DNA from: Bacillus sp. FJAT-26390
GTDB taxonomy: Bacteria > Bacillota > Bacilli > Paenibacillales > Paenibacillaceae
DNA: 64,000 bases
Direction of reading: 5' to 3'
Assembly (NCBI RefSeq): GCF_001682865.1
Contig: NZ_MAQX01000036.1
Coordinates: forward strand, 1-64,000
The position numbers and the translations under genes were made by a program. How positions within the stretch are numbered: position 1 is the first letter of the stretch; the number at the start of each line of letters is the position of its first letter. The notes under the pieces were generated by a model that ran no database searches, was not told where the DNA came from, and saw nothing but the letters and a program-made list of their open reading frames with translations. This document shows, one piece after another, positions 42,185 through 49,696 of the stretch.

Positions 42185-42372
42185 TTTTCTTCGTCAAAAT
42201 TACCTTTATACAAGTCATCAAGCAGATGCGTGAGCATGATCTTCTTAGCAACCCACATCAAAATCATTCCACTGTCGATGCTCTTTGCCTCGTCATATCC
42301 GTCGATCTTTAGTCGAAGCTCCTCTGCCTTACCTTCAAGATGCTCGACCAGTTTTTGGCGATCAATGCTCAA
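42163..42372 (-). CDS. Small hypothetical phage protein
   Basis: 69 residues, helical and charged (DRQKLVEHLEGKAEELRLKI). It overlaps the YolD-like gene upstream by 11 bases and converges with the small gene at 41982 (14-base overlap of coding ends). Probably in the same LexA-controlled transcript as the YolD gene. Function unknown. Confidence 0.65.
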   Translation of the reverse strand: MSIDRQKLVEHLEGKAEELRLKIDGYDEAKSIDSGMILMWVAKKIMLTHLLDDLYKGNFDEEKKPLSEP

Positions 42373-42700
42373 GACTGGCGCCCTCTATATCCTTAATCAG
42401 AAACCATTCGCCGTCAACCATAAATCGGCCTTGCAGTTGATCAACCCGATCCACGATGCCGTTAACTTCGAGATCCTCAAATTCATGAAACATCTTAAGC
42501 TTAATTGGTTCTCTCCGCTGCATTGATTCTTGAACCGAACGCGATACATCTTCCCATTCTTGCTCATCAAGATGGATCCGCTGCCGTTTTTGCCGCTCGA
42601 TATCCCATGCATTCAATGCCACTTTATGCTCAGGCAGCATCATTCGGCTGCTCTCCCACATCCCGTTACCTTCAAGTTTTTTCCGCGATCCTGTCGCCAT
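42362..42700 (-). CDS. YolD-like protein
   Basis: 112 residues with the YolD signature: MMLPEHKVALNAWDIERQKR, LDEQEWEDVSRSVQESM, and VNGIVDRVDQLQGRFMVDGE. YolD-like proteins usually sit beside Y-family polymerase (UmuC-like) genes in Bacillaceae; no polymerase is adjacent here. A LexA box lies in its promoter, so it should be made during the SOS response, at the same time as prophage induction. Confidence 0.88.
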   Translation of the reverse strand: MATGSRKKLEGNGMWESSRMMLPEHKVALNAWDIERQKRQRIHLDEQEWEDVSRSVQESMQRREPIKLKMFHEFEDLEVNGIVDRVDQLQGRFMVDGEWFLIKDIEGASLEH

Positions 42701-42731
42701 TAGAACACCGTCCTTCTTATCTGATGTTCTT

Positions 42732-42753
42732 ATTATATGCGAACAGATGTTCT
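42732..42753 (-). promoter_or_regulatory. LexA (SOS) box overlapping the YolD promoter
   Basis: CGAACAGATGTTCT at 42740-42753 matches the Gram-positive LexA/DinR box CGAACN4GTTCG at all but the last position. The minus-strand -10 TATAAT (42732-42737) lies beside it; the -35 is weak. LexA bound here would cover the promoter. Confidence 0.82.
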
Positions 42754-42782
42754 TAAATACAGTCTTGACTTTTTTAATTGTA

Positions 42783-42852
42783 AGCGAACAGCGGGACTCG
42801 AACCCACATCAGCAGCTTGGAATGCTGCAGCACACCTTTATACCATGTCCGC
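42783..42852 (-). tRNA. tRNA-Gly(UCC), phage-encoded
   Basis: 70 bases fold as a cloverleaf: acceptor GCGGACA/TGTTCGC (one G-U), D-arm GTAT...GTGC with GG in a short loop, anticodon arm GCAGC-ATTCCAA-GCTGC with anticodon TCC, and T-arm GTGGG-TTCGAGT-CCCGC. Discriminator base T; CCA is not encoded. It reads GGA/GGG codons. The short D-loop and several G-U pairs differ from a typical host glycine tRNA, so it is either phage-adapted or somewhat degenerate. Confidence 0.85.
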
Positions 42853-42869
42853 ATATCAGAGAGCGGTAA

Positions 42870-43604
42870 TTTATTACATGCGCCTACCGCCGATGCGCCA
42901 TCCTCGGAATGAGATTTCAGCGGCCTCAGACTATTGTCCTCATAAGCCTTTTTCTTAATTTGTTTTTACTCCGCAGGCTGTGTCACCAGAATGAAGGTTT
43001 CCCCCTCATCAAGTACTCGGTAGCCTACCGACCCTGCGGAGCTGGCTGAGTCGTCGCTTAATCCACGCTGGTTGATTTAGCGAAAAAGAACACACATCAC
43101 TAGACGCTCACAATGACATTTTAAGAGACTTTGTATTTTAGTGTCCTGTTACGAGGCAGAACACCAAACATTTGTTCTCGCGGCAAATCTGAGCGTCAGG
43201 TGAAGAGATGACCGATCACCTCCAACAACAATTGTTGTATATGATCTAAAGAAACCAAAAGAGCAGCATGCCCGCAGAAGTACCCTTGCGGATTTTAGGA
43301 GTCCTTATGGCTCGAAGCCTGCCTACTGCCGGAATGAGCATGTTAGTGTGTCGGGTGCTGCTCTCGTTTGTCTTCTCACTTATAGGTGGCGCCCGCATGA
43401 CAAGAAATGGCGCTTTTTACTTTTAATTGCCAATTATGTACCATTACTAACAAATCATTGAAATTGTCAAAGAACAATATATGTAAAGGCCAGCCATGCA
43501 CGGCCGGCTCGTGGCGGAGATCCGCGACCATACCGTTATTTTCAACGATATGGTTTCAACCTATTCCGCAACAGGTCCAAGGCGCTTACGCGCTCTTCAG
43601 GCGG
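42870..43604. other. Gene-poor stretch rich in inverted repeats, candidate structured RNA region
   Basis: About 730 bases without a convincing long gene. Nested repeats: CTCCGCAGG/CCTGCGGAG (42969-42977, 43033-43041) enclosing TCGGTA-GCC-TACCGA (43017-43031); GACGCTCA/TGAGCGTC (43103-43110, 43190-43197); GAGCAGCA/TGCTGCTC (43261-43268, 43356-43363) enclosing CCGCA/TGCGG; CCATACCGTT/AACGATATGG (43528-43553); and GCGC-TTAC-GCGC (43582-43593), a GTAA tetraloop on the minus strand. A perfect palindrome of 14 bases lies at 43225-43238. Short coding frames on both strands remain possible. Confidence 0.5.
42966..43097 (-). pseudogene. Possible small gene remnant with in-frame stop
   Basis: An ATG at 43097 reads MCVLFR, then TAA (43077-43079), then in the same frame INQRGLSDDSASSAGSVGYR and VLDEGETFILVTQPAE to a stop at 42966. 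The second part looks like genuine protein but has no start codon or ribosome site of its own. It may be a nonsense-mutated gene, or a coincidence within a structured RNA. Confidence 0.3.
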
Positions 43605-43700
43605 TTATCTAACCAAAGTTATTGTAAGGGCTACTAAACTAATGACCAACGCCGCGATGCTAATAATAACGGCTGCTGTCAATATTTTGGACGTCTTCAT
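43605..43700 (-). CDS. Small hydrophobic peptide (toxin/holin-like)
   Basis: 31 residues: MKTSKILTAAVIIISIAALV, then SLVALTITLVR. AAAGGGGATGG precedes the ATG. It is similar in pattern to the 39-residue peptide encoded just upstream (ISL.....ALIITL versus ISLVALTITL), suggesting duplication. Short membrane peptides of this style include type I toxins and holin-like peptides; I cannot assign one. Confidence 0.6.
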   Translation of the reverse strand: MKTSKILTAAVIISIAALVISLVALTITLVR

Positions 43701-43809
43701 ATATCCATCCCCTTTGTGATATAATTTTTAAAGAGAAAGAAACAGCACCCTTATATTTCACCATCCCCTAGACCAAGGCTCCTTTCGGAGCCAAGGCTTC
43801 GGGTACTGC

Positions 43810-43929
43810 TTAGTGGCTGAGTGTGATGATGAGGGCGATTGTCGAGTTTATCAGGCTAATGATTGCACTCACTAGCGTGATGATTACTGCTCGATTATCT
43901 ACTTGCTGTTTCTTTTTCTTTTTGGCCAT
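43810..43929 (-). CDS. Small lysine-tailed membrane peptide
   Basis: 39 residues: a cationic start (MAKKKKKQQVDNR), then one membrane helix (AVIITLVSAIISLINSTIAL). AAGGAGGTGAGAACAAG precedes the ATG. It has its own near-perfect promoter, embedded in the four-operator array, and is divergent from the XRE-integrase operon. A strong hairpin GGCTCC-GAAA-GGAGCC (minus strand, 43778-43795 region) follows. Function unknown; toxin or signalling peptide are possibilities. Confidence 0.68.
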   Translation of the reverse strand: MAKKKKKQQVDNRAVIITLVSAIISLINSTIALIITLSH

Positions 43930-43954
43930 CTTGTTCTCACCTCCTTATATTCTT

Positions 43955-44043
43955 ATTATATACGATATTCGTATATATGTCAACGATTTTCGTATAATTA
44001 ATTACGATTTTCGTAGACATTGTTACGATATTCGTATTATAAT
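43955..44043. promoter_or_regulatory. Divergent promoters with four operators at exact 21-bp period
   Basis: Operators: TACGATATTCGTA (43961-43973), AACGATTTTCGTA (43982-43994), TACGATTTTCGTA (44003-44015), TACGATATTCGTA (44024-44036); starts are 21 bp apart each time. Leftward promoter: TTGACA (43978-43983), 17 bp, TATAAT (43955-43960), with operator 1 in the spacer. Rightward: TAGACA (44014-44019), 18 bp, TATAAT (44038-44043), with operator 4 in the spacer. The symmetric layout means one regulator can shut both promoters. Confidence 0.9.
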
Positions 44044-44061
44044 GAGATTGAGGTGATAAGC

Positions 44062-44277
44062 ATGCTAAGATTAAAAATTGATAAGCTATTGCATGATCGA
44101 CATATGAATCCAAATCAACTATCCAAGTTGACAGGTATCCGTTATCCAACTGTCCTTGATATGTGTAATAACGATTCCAAAGCTTGGTCGCCAGATAATC
44201 TTAATAAAATTATGGTGGCGCTTGAAATTGAAAATGTAAACGAATTGATTGAATACGAAAAAGAGCAGGAGGATTAA
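44062..44277 (+). CDS. XRE-family regulator co-transcribed with integrase
   Basis: 71 residues from the ATG at 44062 (GAGGTGATAAGC before it). The HTH is of the YozG/Cro type: LKIDKLLHDRHMNPNQLSKL, then GIRYPTVLDMCNNDSKAWSP. It is the natural candidate to bind the four operators immediately upstream and so control itself, the integrase (2-base gap) and the divergent peptide. This couples integrase supply to a dedicated small repressor. Confidence 0.87.
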   Translation: MLRLKIDKLLHDRHMNPNQLSKLTGIRYPTVLDMCNNDSKAWSPDNLNKIMVALEIENVNELIEYEKEQED

Positions 44278-44279
44278 TC

Positions 44280-45446
44280 ATGCCGATATATCCTTATACC
44301 AAAAGCGGAAAAGAACACTGGTACTATGCTTTTGAAGTTAAGGACCGAAATGGGAAGCGTAAGACAATCAAGGAACGAGGGTTTACTGGGAAGACTGCAG
44401 CGAGGGAAGCTGAACGTCTGGCGCGTGTTGAGTGGGACAAAGGAACGTATCTCGATCCCTCGAAATTGACTGTTGAAGACTATTTGCCGCAATGGCTCAA
44501 AGACAAGCAAGACATTTCTCCGGAAACAAGGGAGACATACGAAAGCCATCTCAAAGTTCATATCAATCCAGCAGTTGGAAAAGTTCTTGTCCAGAAGTTC
44601 GGTGTTAAAGATATAAAGTCTTTGATCAAGTTTCTCCAAGAATACAAACAAGAAAATGGGAAGAATCTTTCCGAGGGAACCATCAAAAAGATTTACAACA
44701 TTGTGCAGACCGCTTTCGGAGCTGCCAAAATCGAAGGCTTGATTAATATCGACCCTTTTGATTCGATGGACAAGGGCTCTGTTCCAAAGGTTAATAAAGT
44801 AAATCATGATTATTGGACCAAAGATGAGGTTAAACAATTCTTTAGCAAGCTTGACCACAGATTCAAAATCCTTTTCGTAATCGCGGTTTATACAGGCATG
44901 CGTCGCGGAGAGATAACCGGGCTGCGATGGTCTGACGTCGATCTTGATAATGGCATATTGTCGATAAGGCAGACTTTGAAGCCGCGAGGACGTATCAAGG
45001 ACGGTGGTAAGAGTGTAAATGCATCTCGTTCAATCACGCTTTCACCATTCGTGATAAGCGAACTCAAGAAGCACAGGGCTATGATTGTTCAAGAACGTTG
45101 GGGTGCTGTGGAGAGATACCGAAATCTAAGCGAACTGGAGCATGCACAGAAGAACTACAAAGATTTGGACTTGGTAATATGCCAAACAAATGGCGATCCA
45201 ATCAGCATTGGTAATTTCACAAAGTTTTGGAACGGGGTTATCAAGAAGACTGAAATGCGCTACATCAAGTTTCATGACCTGAGACATACATGTGCCTCCC
45301 TGTTACTCAGTAACGGAACACATCCAAAGGTCGTACAGGAATTGTTAGGTCATTCATCAATATCAATAACACTTGATACGTACTCGCATATGCTGCCTAA
45401 CATGCAGGAAGAAGCCGTTAAATCGTTAGACAAATTATTGAATTAA
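44280..45446 (+). CDS. int: Tyrosine-type phage integrase
   Basis: 388 residues. An N-terminal AP2-like arm-binding domain (MPIYPYTKSGKEHWYYAFEV), a SAM-like core-binding domain (about 62-160), and a catalytic domain with R208 (TGMRRGE), H332/R335 (HDLRHT), H358 (LGHSS) and nucleophile Y368 (DTYSH). It catalyses attP x attB recombination. Translated directly after the XRE gene; tandem arm-like repeats lie 40 bases beyond its stop. Confidence 0.97.
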   Translation: MPIYPYTKSGKEHWYYAFEVKDRNGKRKTIKERGFTGKTAAREAERLARVEWDKGTYLDPSKLTVEDYLPQWLKDKQDISPETRETYESHLKVHINPAVGKVLVQKFGVKDIKSLIKFLQEYKQENGKNLSEGTIKKIYNIVQTAFGAAKIEGLINIDPFDSMDKGSVPKVNKVNHDYWTKDEVKQFFSKLDHRFKILFVIAVYTGMRRGEITGLRWSDVDLDNGILSIRQTLKPRGRIKDGGKSVNASRSITLSPFVISELKKHRAMIVQERWGAVERYRNLSELEHAQKNYKDLDLVICQTNGDPISIGNFTKFWNGVIKKTEMRYIKFHDLRHTCASLLLSNGTHPKVVQELLGHSSISITLDTYSHMLPNMQEEAVKSLDKLLN

Positions 45447-45487
45447 CTCATGTCGTGTCAAGTCACGGCATTTTATTATTACCGATT

Positions 45488-45509
45488 CCCTACCAAACAC
45501 CCTACCAAA
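45488..45509. repeat. Tandem 12-bp-period repeats, candidate integrase arm sites
   Basis: CCCTACCAAA occurs at 45488-45497 and 45500-45509, period 12. Integrases with an AP2-like N-terminus bind such direct repeats next to the att core. The core itself, shared with attL, cannot be identified without the left prophage end. Confidence 0.6.
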
Positions 45510-45528
45510 GCCTTTTTTAAGGCAAATA

Positions 45529-45573
45529 AAAAACCGCCTAATCCTTTATATATCAAGGGATTGGCGGTTTTTA
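45529..45573. terminator. Bidirectional terminator between integrase and ppiB
   Basis: AAAACCGCC(T)AATCC pairs with GGGATTGGCGGTTTT around a 12-base loop; T-runs follow in both directions. It separates the rightward integrase transcript from the leftward host ppiB transcript. Confidence 0.88.
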
Positions 45574-45644
45574 TTGTATCGGGATACTCTTTTCTGACCC
45601 CGAAGGAAAGCTGCACTTACATAATTATAGTTAGTATCTTAACA

Positions 45645-46076
45645 CTAAATCGTTTCAACTTCAACCTTTTCCATTTTGTCTCCGCCTTTGAAAGCATCAA
45701 CAAACTCCATACCCTTCGATACTTTACCGAAAACAGTATGTCCGCCATCCAAATGCGGCTGTGGAGCGTAACCGATATAGAATTGGCTGCCGCCTGTGTT
45801 ACGGCCAGCATGTGCCATAGCAAGCGTTCCGCGCTCATGCTTGTTCGGATTGATTTCACAATTGATTGTGTAACCAGGACCGCCTGTACCAGTTCCGTTC
45901 GGGCAACCGCCTTGTGCAACGAAACCAGGGATAACACGGTGGAAAGTAAGACCGTTGTAGAAGCCTTCGTTAGCAAGCTTCTCGAAGTTTGCTACTGTAT
46001 TTGGCGCGTCTTGATCGAATAGATCGATTAGAACTTCTCCGCCGTTTGCTAGTGTGATTTTTGCTTGTTTTGCCAT
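45645..46076 (-). CDS. ppiB: Cyclophilin-type peptidyl-prolyl cis-trans isomerase
   Basis: 143 residues. Cyclophilin landmarks FHRVIPGFVAQGG, GGSQFYI and the HTVFGKVSKGME block are present, including the catalytic Arg. Cytoplasmic protein-folding enzyme; no signal peptide. AAAGGTAGATGCAGCA precedes the ATG. First host gene beyond the prophage; downstream of lysA as in related Paenibacillus-type genomes. Confidence 0.96.
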   Translation of the reverse strand: MAKQAKITLANGGEVLIDLFDQDAPNTVANFEKLANEGFYNGLTFHRVIPGFVAQGGCPNGTGTGGPGYTINCEINPNKHERGTLAMAHAGRNTGGSQFYIGYAPQPHLDGGHTVFGKVSKGMEFVDAFKGGDKMEKVEVETI

Positions 46077-46129
46077 TGCTGCATCTACCTTTCTTTTATC
46101 CAGATAAGACTACGTTACCAATATCGCCC

Positions 46130-47461
46130 TTATTTCGCAAGCGGTGATTTTTGAAGTCTTGCCGGAATGACGTCGTTACATACGATATTTTCAAGCGATT
46201 CACGTTTAACTGCAAGGTCAGCCTGGCCGTCTTTAACAAAAACGACAGCAGGACGACGGATGCGGTTATAGTTGCTCGCCATTGCATAATTATAAGCACC
46301 TGTACAGAAAACAGCAAGCAAATCGCCATTTTCGGCTTTAGGCAATTCCAAATCCCAAATCAGCATATCGCCGCTTTCACAGCATTTGCCCGCGATAGAA
46401 ACGGTTTCTTCTGCTGCATCATTCGCACGGTTGGCAAGCACAGCCTCGTATTTCGATTGGTAAAGCGCTGGGCGAGGGTTGTCCGTCATGCCGCCGTCAA
46501 CAGCGATATATTTGCGAACGCCAGGAATGTTTTTGCTAGTGCCCACTGTATACAAAGTCGTTCCTGCATCGCCTACCATGCTGCGGCCCGGCTCTACCCA
46601 AATCTCAGGCAATGGGAATTCTGCGTTTGTAAAGTTCGTAATAATCGCACCCGTAATGGCTGCAACATATTCAGCAATTGGAAGCGGAGTATCGCCTTCA
46701 ACATAACGAATGCCGAAGCCGCCGCCAAGGTTGATTACTTTAAATGTCAGGTCAAGCTCGTTGCGGATCGAAACCGCGAAATCAGCAACCTTGTCCACAG
46801 CCATACGGAAACCTTCTACTTCGAAAATTTGCGAACCGATATGGGAGTGAACGCCCAAAATAACAAGGTTAGGCAAAGCAAGAGCTTCTTGAATAGCTTG
46901 TTTTGCTGCGCCATTTCCAAGGTCAAAGCCGAACTTAGAATCCTGTTGGCCTGTAGAGATGTAATCATGCGTATGGGCTTCTACGCCTGGCGTAATGCGA
47001 AGCAAAATATTCACTTTTTTGCCTTTGTCGCCTGCAAGTGCGTTAAGCAGTTGAAGCTCCATGAAATTGTCTACTACGAAGCAGCCAATGCCTGCATCAA
47101 GCGCCATGTTGATTTCTTCAGGCGTTTTGTTGTTGCCGTGGAAATGAATGCGCTCCGCCGGGAAACCCGCTTGCATAGCTGTGTACAGTTCGCCGTCGGA
47201 CACGACATCCAGCGATAGCCCCTCTTGCTCAGCAATCGCGCACATAGCCATTACGCTGAACGCTTTGCTTGCATAAGCGACTTGGAAACGAAGGCCGGAA
47301 GCCTTGAATGCTTCAACATACTCGCTCGCACGCTGACGTACAAGTGCCTCGTCCACGATATATAGTGGCGTTCCAAATTGTGCAGCCAAATCAGCTACAT
47401 CACAACCGCCAATTTCCAAATGTCCTTTAGTGTTAATTTTACTAGTTCCATGCAGGTACAT
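46130..47461 (-). CDS. lysA: Diaminopimelate decarboxylase
   Basis: 443 residues. A PLP enzyme of the alanine-racemase fold group IV: PLP lysine K66 in VAYASKAF, the HGNNK motif, the GGGFGIRY phosphate loop and C-terminal CCESGDML with the substrate cysteine. It makes L-lysine from meso-DAP, the last step of lysine synthesis. GAGGGGAAATT precedes the ATG. Adjacent to spoVA genes, as in B. subtilis. Confidence 0.97.
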   Translation of the reverse strand: MYLHGTSKINTKGHLEIGGCDVADLAAQFGTPLYIVDEALVRQRASEYVEAFKASGLRFQVAYASKAFSVMAMCAIAEQEGLSLDVVSDGELYTAMQAGFPAERIHFHGNNKTPEEINMALDAGIGCFVVDNFMELQLLNALAGDKGKKVNILLRITPGVEAHTHDYISTGQQDSKFGFDLGNGAAKQAIQEALALPNLVILGVHSHIGSQIFEVEGFRMAVDKVADFAVSIRNELDLTFKVINLGGGFGIRYVEGDTPLPIAEYVAAITGAIITNFTNAEFPLPEIWVEPGRSMVGDAGTTLYTVGTSKNIPGVRKYIAVDGGMTDNPRPALYQSKYEAVLANRANDAAEETVSIAGKCCESGDMLIWDLELPKAENGDLLAVFCTGAYNYAMASNYNRIRRPAVVFVKDGQADLAVKRESLENIVCNDVIPARLQKSPLAK

Positions 47462-47592
47462 AATTTCCCCTCAGCTTTCTTCTATCTGCATGCAGATAGA
47501 ACGGATAGAATTTGCATCAATAGCATCAGTATAACGCAATCTACCCGCACTGCGAAATGGATAAATCAACATTTCATTTGCATTTTGTGAAT

Positions 47593-49242
47593 CTACTCGG
47601 TTTTAGGCATCTTATCGATCTGCTGCGCTCTCAGGTTATTTGGACGCGTCCGGTTGTACAGCACCGGCTGGCGTATAAGGATGCTCCACAGCGCCTTCAA
47701 GTCAAACGGGATGAACGGCCACATGTACGGACGGTTGAATGAGCGCTCCATCACCAGCATCAGCAATATGGCAGTCGTCGCAATGACGAAGCCAGGCACA
47801 CTGAAGGCAGACACCGACACAATCAGCACGAGTCGCACGATTCGATTCGCAAGCCCCAGCTCATAGCTTGGCGTGGCAAACATGCCGATTGCGGCTACTG
47901 CCATATACAAAATAACCTCATTGACAAAAATACCGGTCTTTACCGCAATATCGCCGATTAAAATCGCAGCTACGAGCGACATCGCCGTTGCGAGCGAGGT
48001 TGGCGTATGCACCGAAGCCATCCTCAGCAGATCGACACCGATCTCGGCGAGGAGAAACTGAACGACGAGCGGCAGCTTTGCCGTTTTATTAGGTCCTAGA
48101 AATTCAAGCGCAGGCGGCTTCAGCTCCGGATGCATAACAAACAGAAGCCAAAGGGGCAGCATGAACAAAGAAGCAAAAATGCCGATAAATCTCACCCAGC
48201 GCAAATAGGTGCCGATAAACGGAGTTTGGCGGTTTTCCTCCGCATGCTGCATGAGATCGGCATACGTCGTCGGAAGGGTCATCACGCTTGGCGAAGTATC
48301 AACGAATACCGCCACGTAACCTTCAAGCAAATGCGCCGCTACCGTATCGGGCCTCTCCGAATACCGTACAAGGGGGAACGGGTTCCATCCGCGCTTTACG
48401 GTAGACTCTTCGAGCTGCTTGTCCGCAAGCGGCAAGCCGTCTATTTTCACCATTGAAATTTTATCTTTAATCGATTTAAGAAGCTCTTGGTCGACGATAT
48501 CATTAATATAAGCGATACATACATCGGTCTGCGTTCGCTCGCCTACTCTTACAATTTCATAGCGAAGCTGCGGATCGCGGAGTCGCCTGCGGACAAGTGA
48601 AACGTTGACCATCAACGTCTCTACAAAGCCGTCCCTGCTGCCGCGTACAACCTTCTCTAGCGACGGCTCCTCCGGCCCCCTTGAAGGGAAGGACTTCGCG
48701 TCTATCATGATGACCCATGATTCCCCGTCTATAAAAAAAGCGGTCACGCCGGACATTACGCCCGTGAGCATGTTGTTCCAATCCGCTTCCTTCGTCACCT
48801 GGGCTGCCGGGACGTACAAATCAAGGAATGAATGAAACGCATGAGCGGACAAATCCTCTGGCTGCAAGAAGGTCAAACGCTTGAGCACCTCTGTCAGCAC
48901 GGTATCCTTCACTAAACCATTCATGCAGAGCATCGCCGTTTTCTTCTCGCCGAACGTCATCTCCCTGACGACCACATCGAAGCTTGTTTTATAACCGATC
49001 TCATGCTCCAAGCGGGAGAGCACTTCATCCAAGTCATCAGGAATCGGAGATTTGTCCTCCTCCCCCACTTTATGAGTAGCAGACTTCCCTATTCTTGGCC
49101 TCTTCTCTGTATGCGCGGCGGAGGCTTCATCGCGTGATGAACCCGACTCCTCCCGCTGCTGCTGTTCTCCGGAAATCTGTGCGTAGGATGCTTCTTGGCT
49201 ATCTCCGTCTTCATGACCATGTTCTGAATGATGATCCTTCAT
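47593..49242 (-). CDS. spoVAF: SpoVAF, GerA-family spore protein
   Basis: 549 residues. The N-terminal about 80 residues are hydrophilic and His/Ser/Glu-rich, longer than in B. subtilis. A GerA-type soluble domain follows (SFPSRGPEEPSLEKVVRGSR), then five to six membrane helices from about 350 and an IDKMPKTE end. SpoVAF sits in the spore inner membrane and supports germination. GAGGTGACGGAAT precedes the ATG. Probably transcribed in the forespore with spoVAA-AB. Confidence 0.94.
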   Translation of the reverse strand: MKDHHSEHGHEDGDSQEASYAQISGEQQQREESGSSRDEASAAHTEKRPRIGKSATHKVGEEDKSPIPDDLDEVLSRLEHEIGYKTSFDVVVREMTFGEKKTAMLCMNGLVKDTVLTEVLKRLTFLQPEDLSAHAFHSFLDLYVPAAQVTKEADWNNMLTGVMSGVTAFFIDGESWVIMIDAKSFPSRGPEEPSLEKVVRGSRDGFVETLMVNVSLVRRRLRDPQLRYEIVRVGERTQTDVCIAYINDIVDQELLKSIKDKISMVKIDGLPLADKQLEESTVKRGWNPFPLVRYSERPDTVAAHLLEGYVAVFVDTSPSVMTLPTTYADLMQHAEENRQTPFIGTYLRWVRFIGIFASLFMLPLWLLFVMHPELKPPALEFLGPNKTAKLPLVVQFLLAEIGVDLLRMASVHTPTSLATAMSLVAAILIGDIAVKTGIFVNEVILYMAVAAIGMFATPSYELGLANRIVRLVLIVSVSAFSVPGFVIATTAILLMLVMERSFNRPYMWPFIPFDLKALWSILIRQPVLYNRTRPNNLRAQQIDKMPKTE

Positions 49243-49267
49243 ATTCCGTCACCTCGTCGTTTATAAG

Positions 49268-49696
49268 CTACCACTGAAAAACAAGCCAATCGAATAGAGA
49301 CCCAAGCGTTTTCCCCAGTACCATCGCCATTACAAGTCCAACCATGTAAGCCGATAGATTCATCCTTTTGGCCAAAATAGGAAGAACGTTCATTACCTCC
49401 GTCAGCGCGGCGGCCAGCATGCCGACAAACATGCCATCGATTAATCCCGCACCGCTCAAAAAAACGCCGGAAGGCAGCATTAATCGCCAATTCATAAAAT
49501 CTGCGAACGTCCAATATAACGAGCCGCTAATAACCGCCGTCTCAAACCATACCGACATGCGGTAAGCATTGGCCACCTGTGCCAGGCGCGGAATCAGATC
49601 AAGCACGATTAGCAGTGCCACCAGTCCGCTGCCTACCGCAAGACCGCCTGCCAAACCAAGCAGAGCGACAAAGACGTTGGATAATGTATTAATCAT
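49268..49696 (-). CDS. spoVAB: Stage V sporulation protein AB
   Basis: 142 residues from the ATG at 49696, which gives the usual family length; longer frames enter spoVAA. Four membrane segments; GGLAVGSGLVALLIVLDLIP and MNVLPILAKRMNLSAYMVGL are family-like. It belongs to the SpoVA group that moves dipicolinate in spores. Overlaps spoVAA by 8 bases. Confidence 0.88.
   Translation of the reverse strand: MINTLSNVFVALLGLAGGLAVGSGLVALLIVLDLIPRLAQVANAYRMSVWFETAVISGSLYWTFADFMNWRLMLPSGVFLSGAGLIDGMFVGMLAAALTEVMNVLPILAKRMNLSAYMVGLVMAMVLGKTLGSLFDWLVFQW

Larger units (their letters stand above)
1..45510. mobile_element. Integrated prophage, lambda/P2/SPP1 mosaic (left end outside window)
   Basis: All modules of a temperate siphovirus/myovirus-type phage are present: integrase at the right edge, lysogeny switch, recombination and SPP1-like replication genes, lambda-like head, P2-like contractile tail and a lysis cassette. 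The host gene ppiB begins directly beyond the integrase. The right boundary is estimated from tandem repeats and a terminator after the integrase; the exact att core cannot be set because attL is not in the window. The genes look intact apart from an IS insertion in a non-coding site, so the prophage may be functional. Confidence 0.93.

Noticed and set aside
42990..43030. Hammerhead-ribozyme-like core (TTGATGAG then GAAAC on the minus strand)
   Set aside because: The core needs CUGAUGA with a stem II before GAAA; here the first base is U and no stem II can form. A coding explanation (VLDEGETF) also exists.
43261..43429. Possible 39-52 residue plus-strand protein with TTTTAGGAGTCCTT before ATG 43304
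   Set aside because: The frame ends inside a hairpin and the composition is not convincing; kept only as a caveat for the structured region.
45450..46022. 190-codon plus-strand frame from the integrase end into ppiB
   Set aside because: It crosses a strong bidirectional terminator and then runs antisense to ppiB; no ribosome site.
46151..47218. 355-codon frame opposite lysA
   Set aside because: Antisense to a clearly conserved enzyme gene; amino-acid composition is not protein-like and no ribosome site is present.
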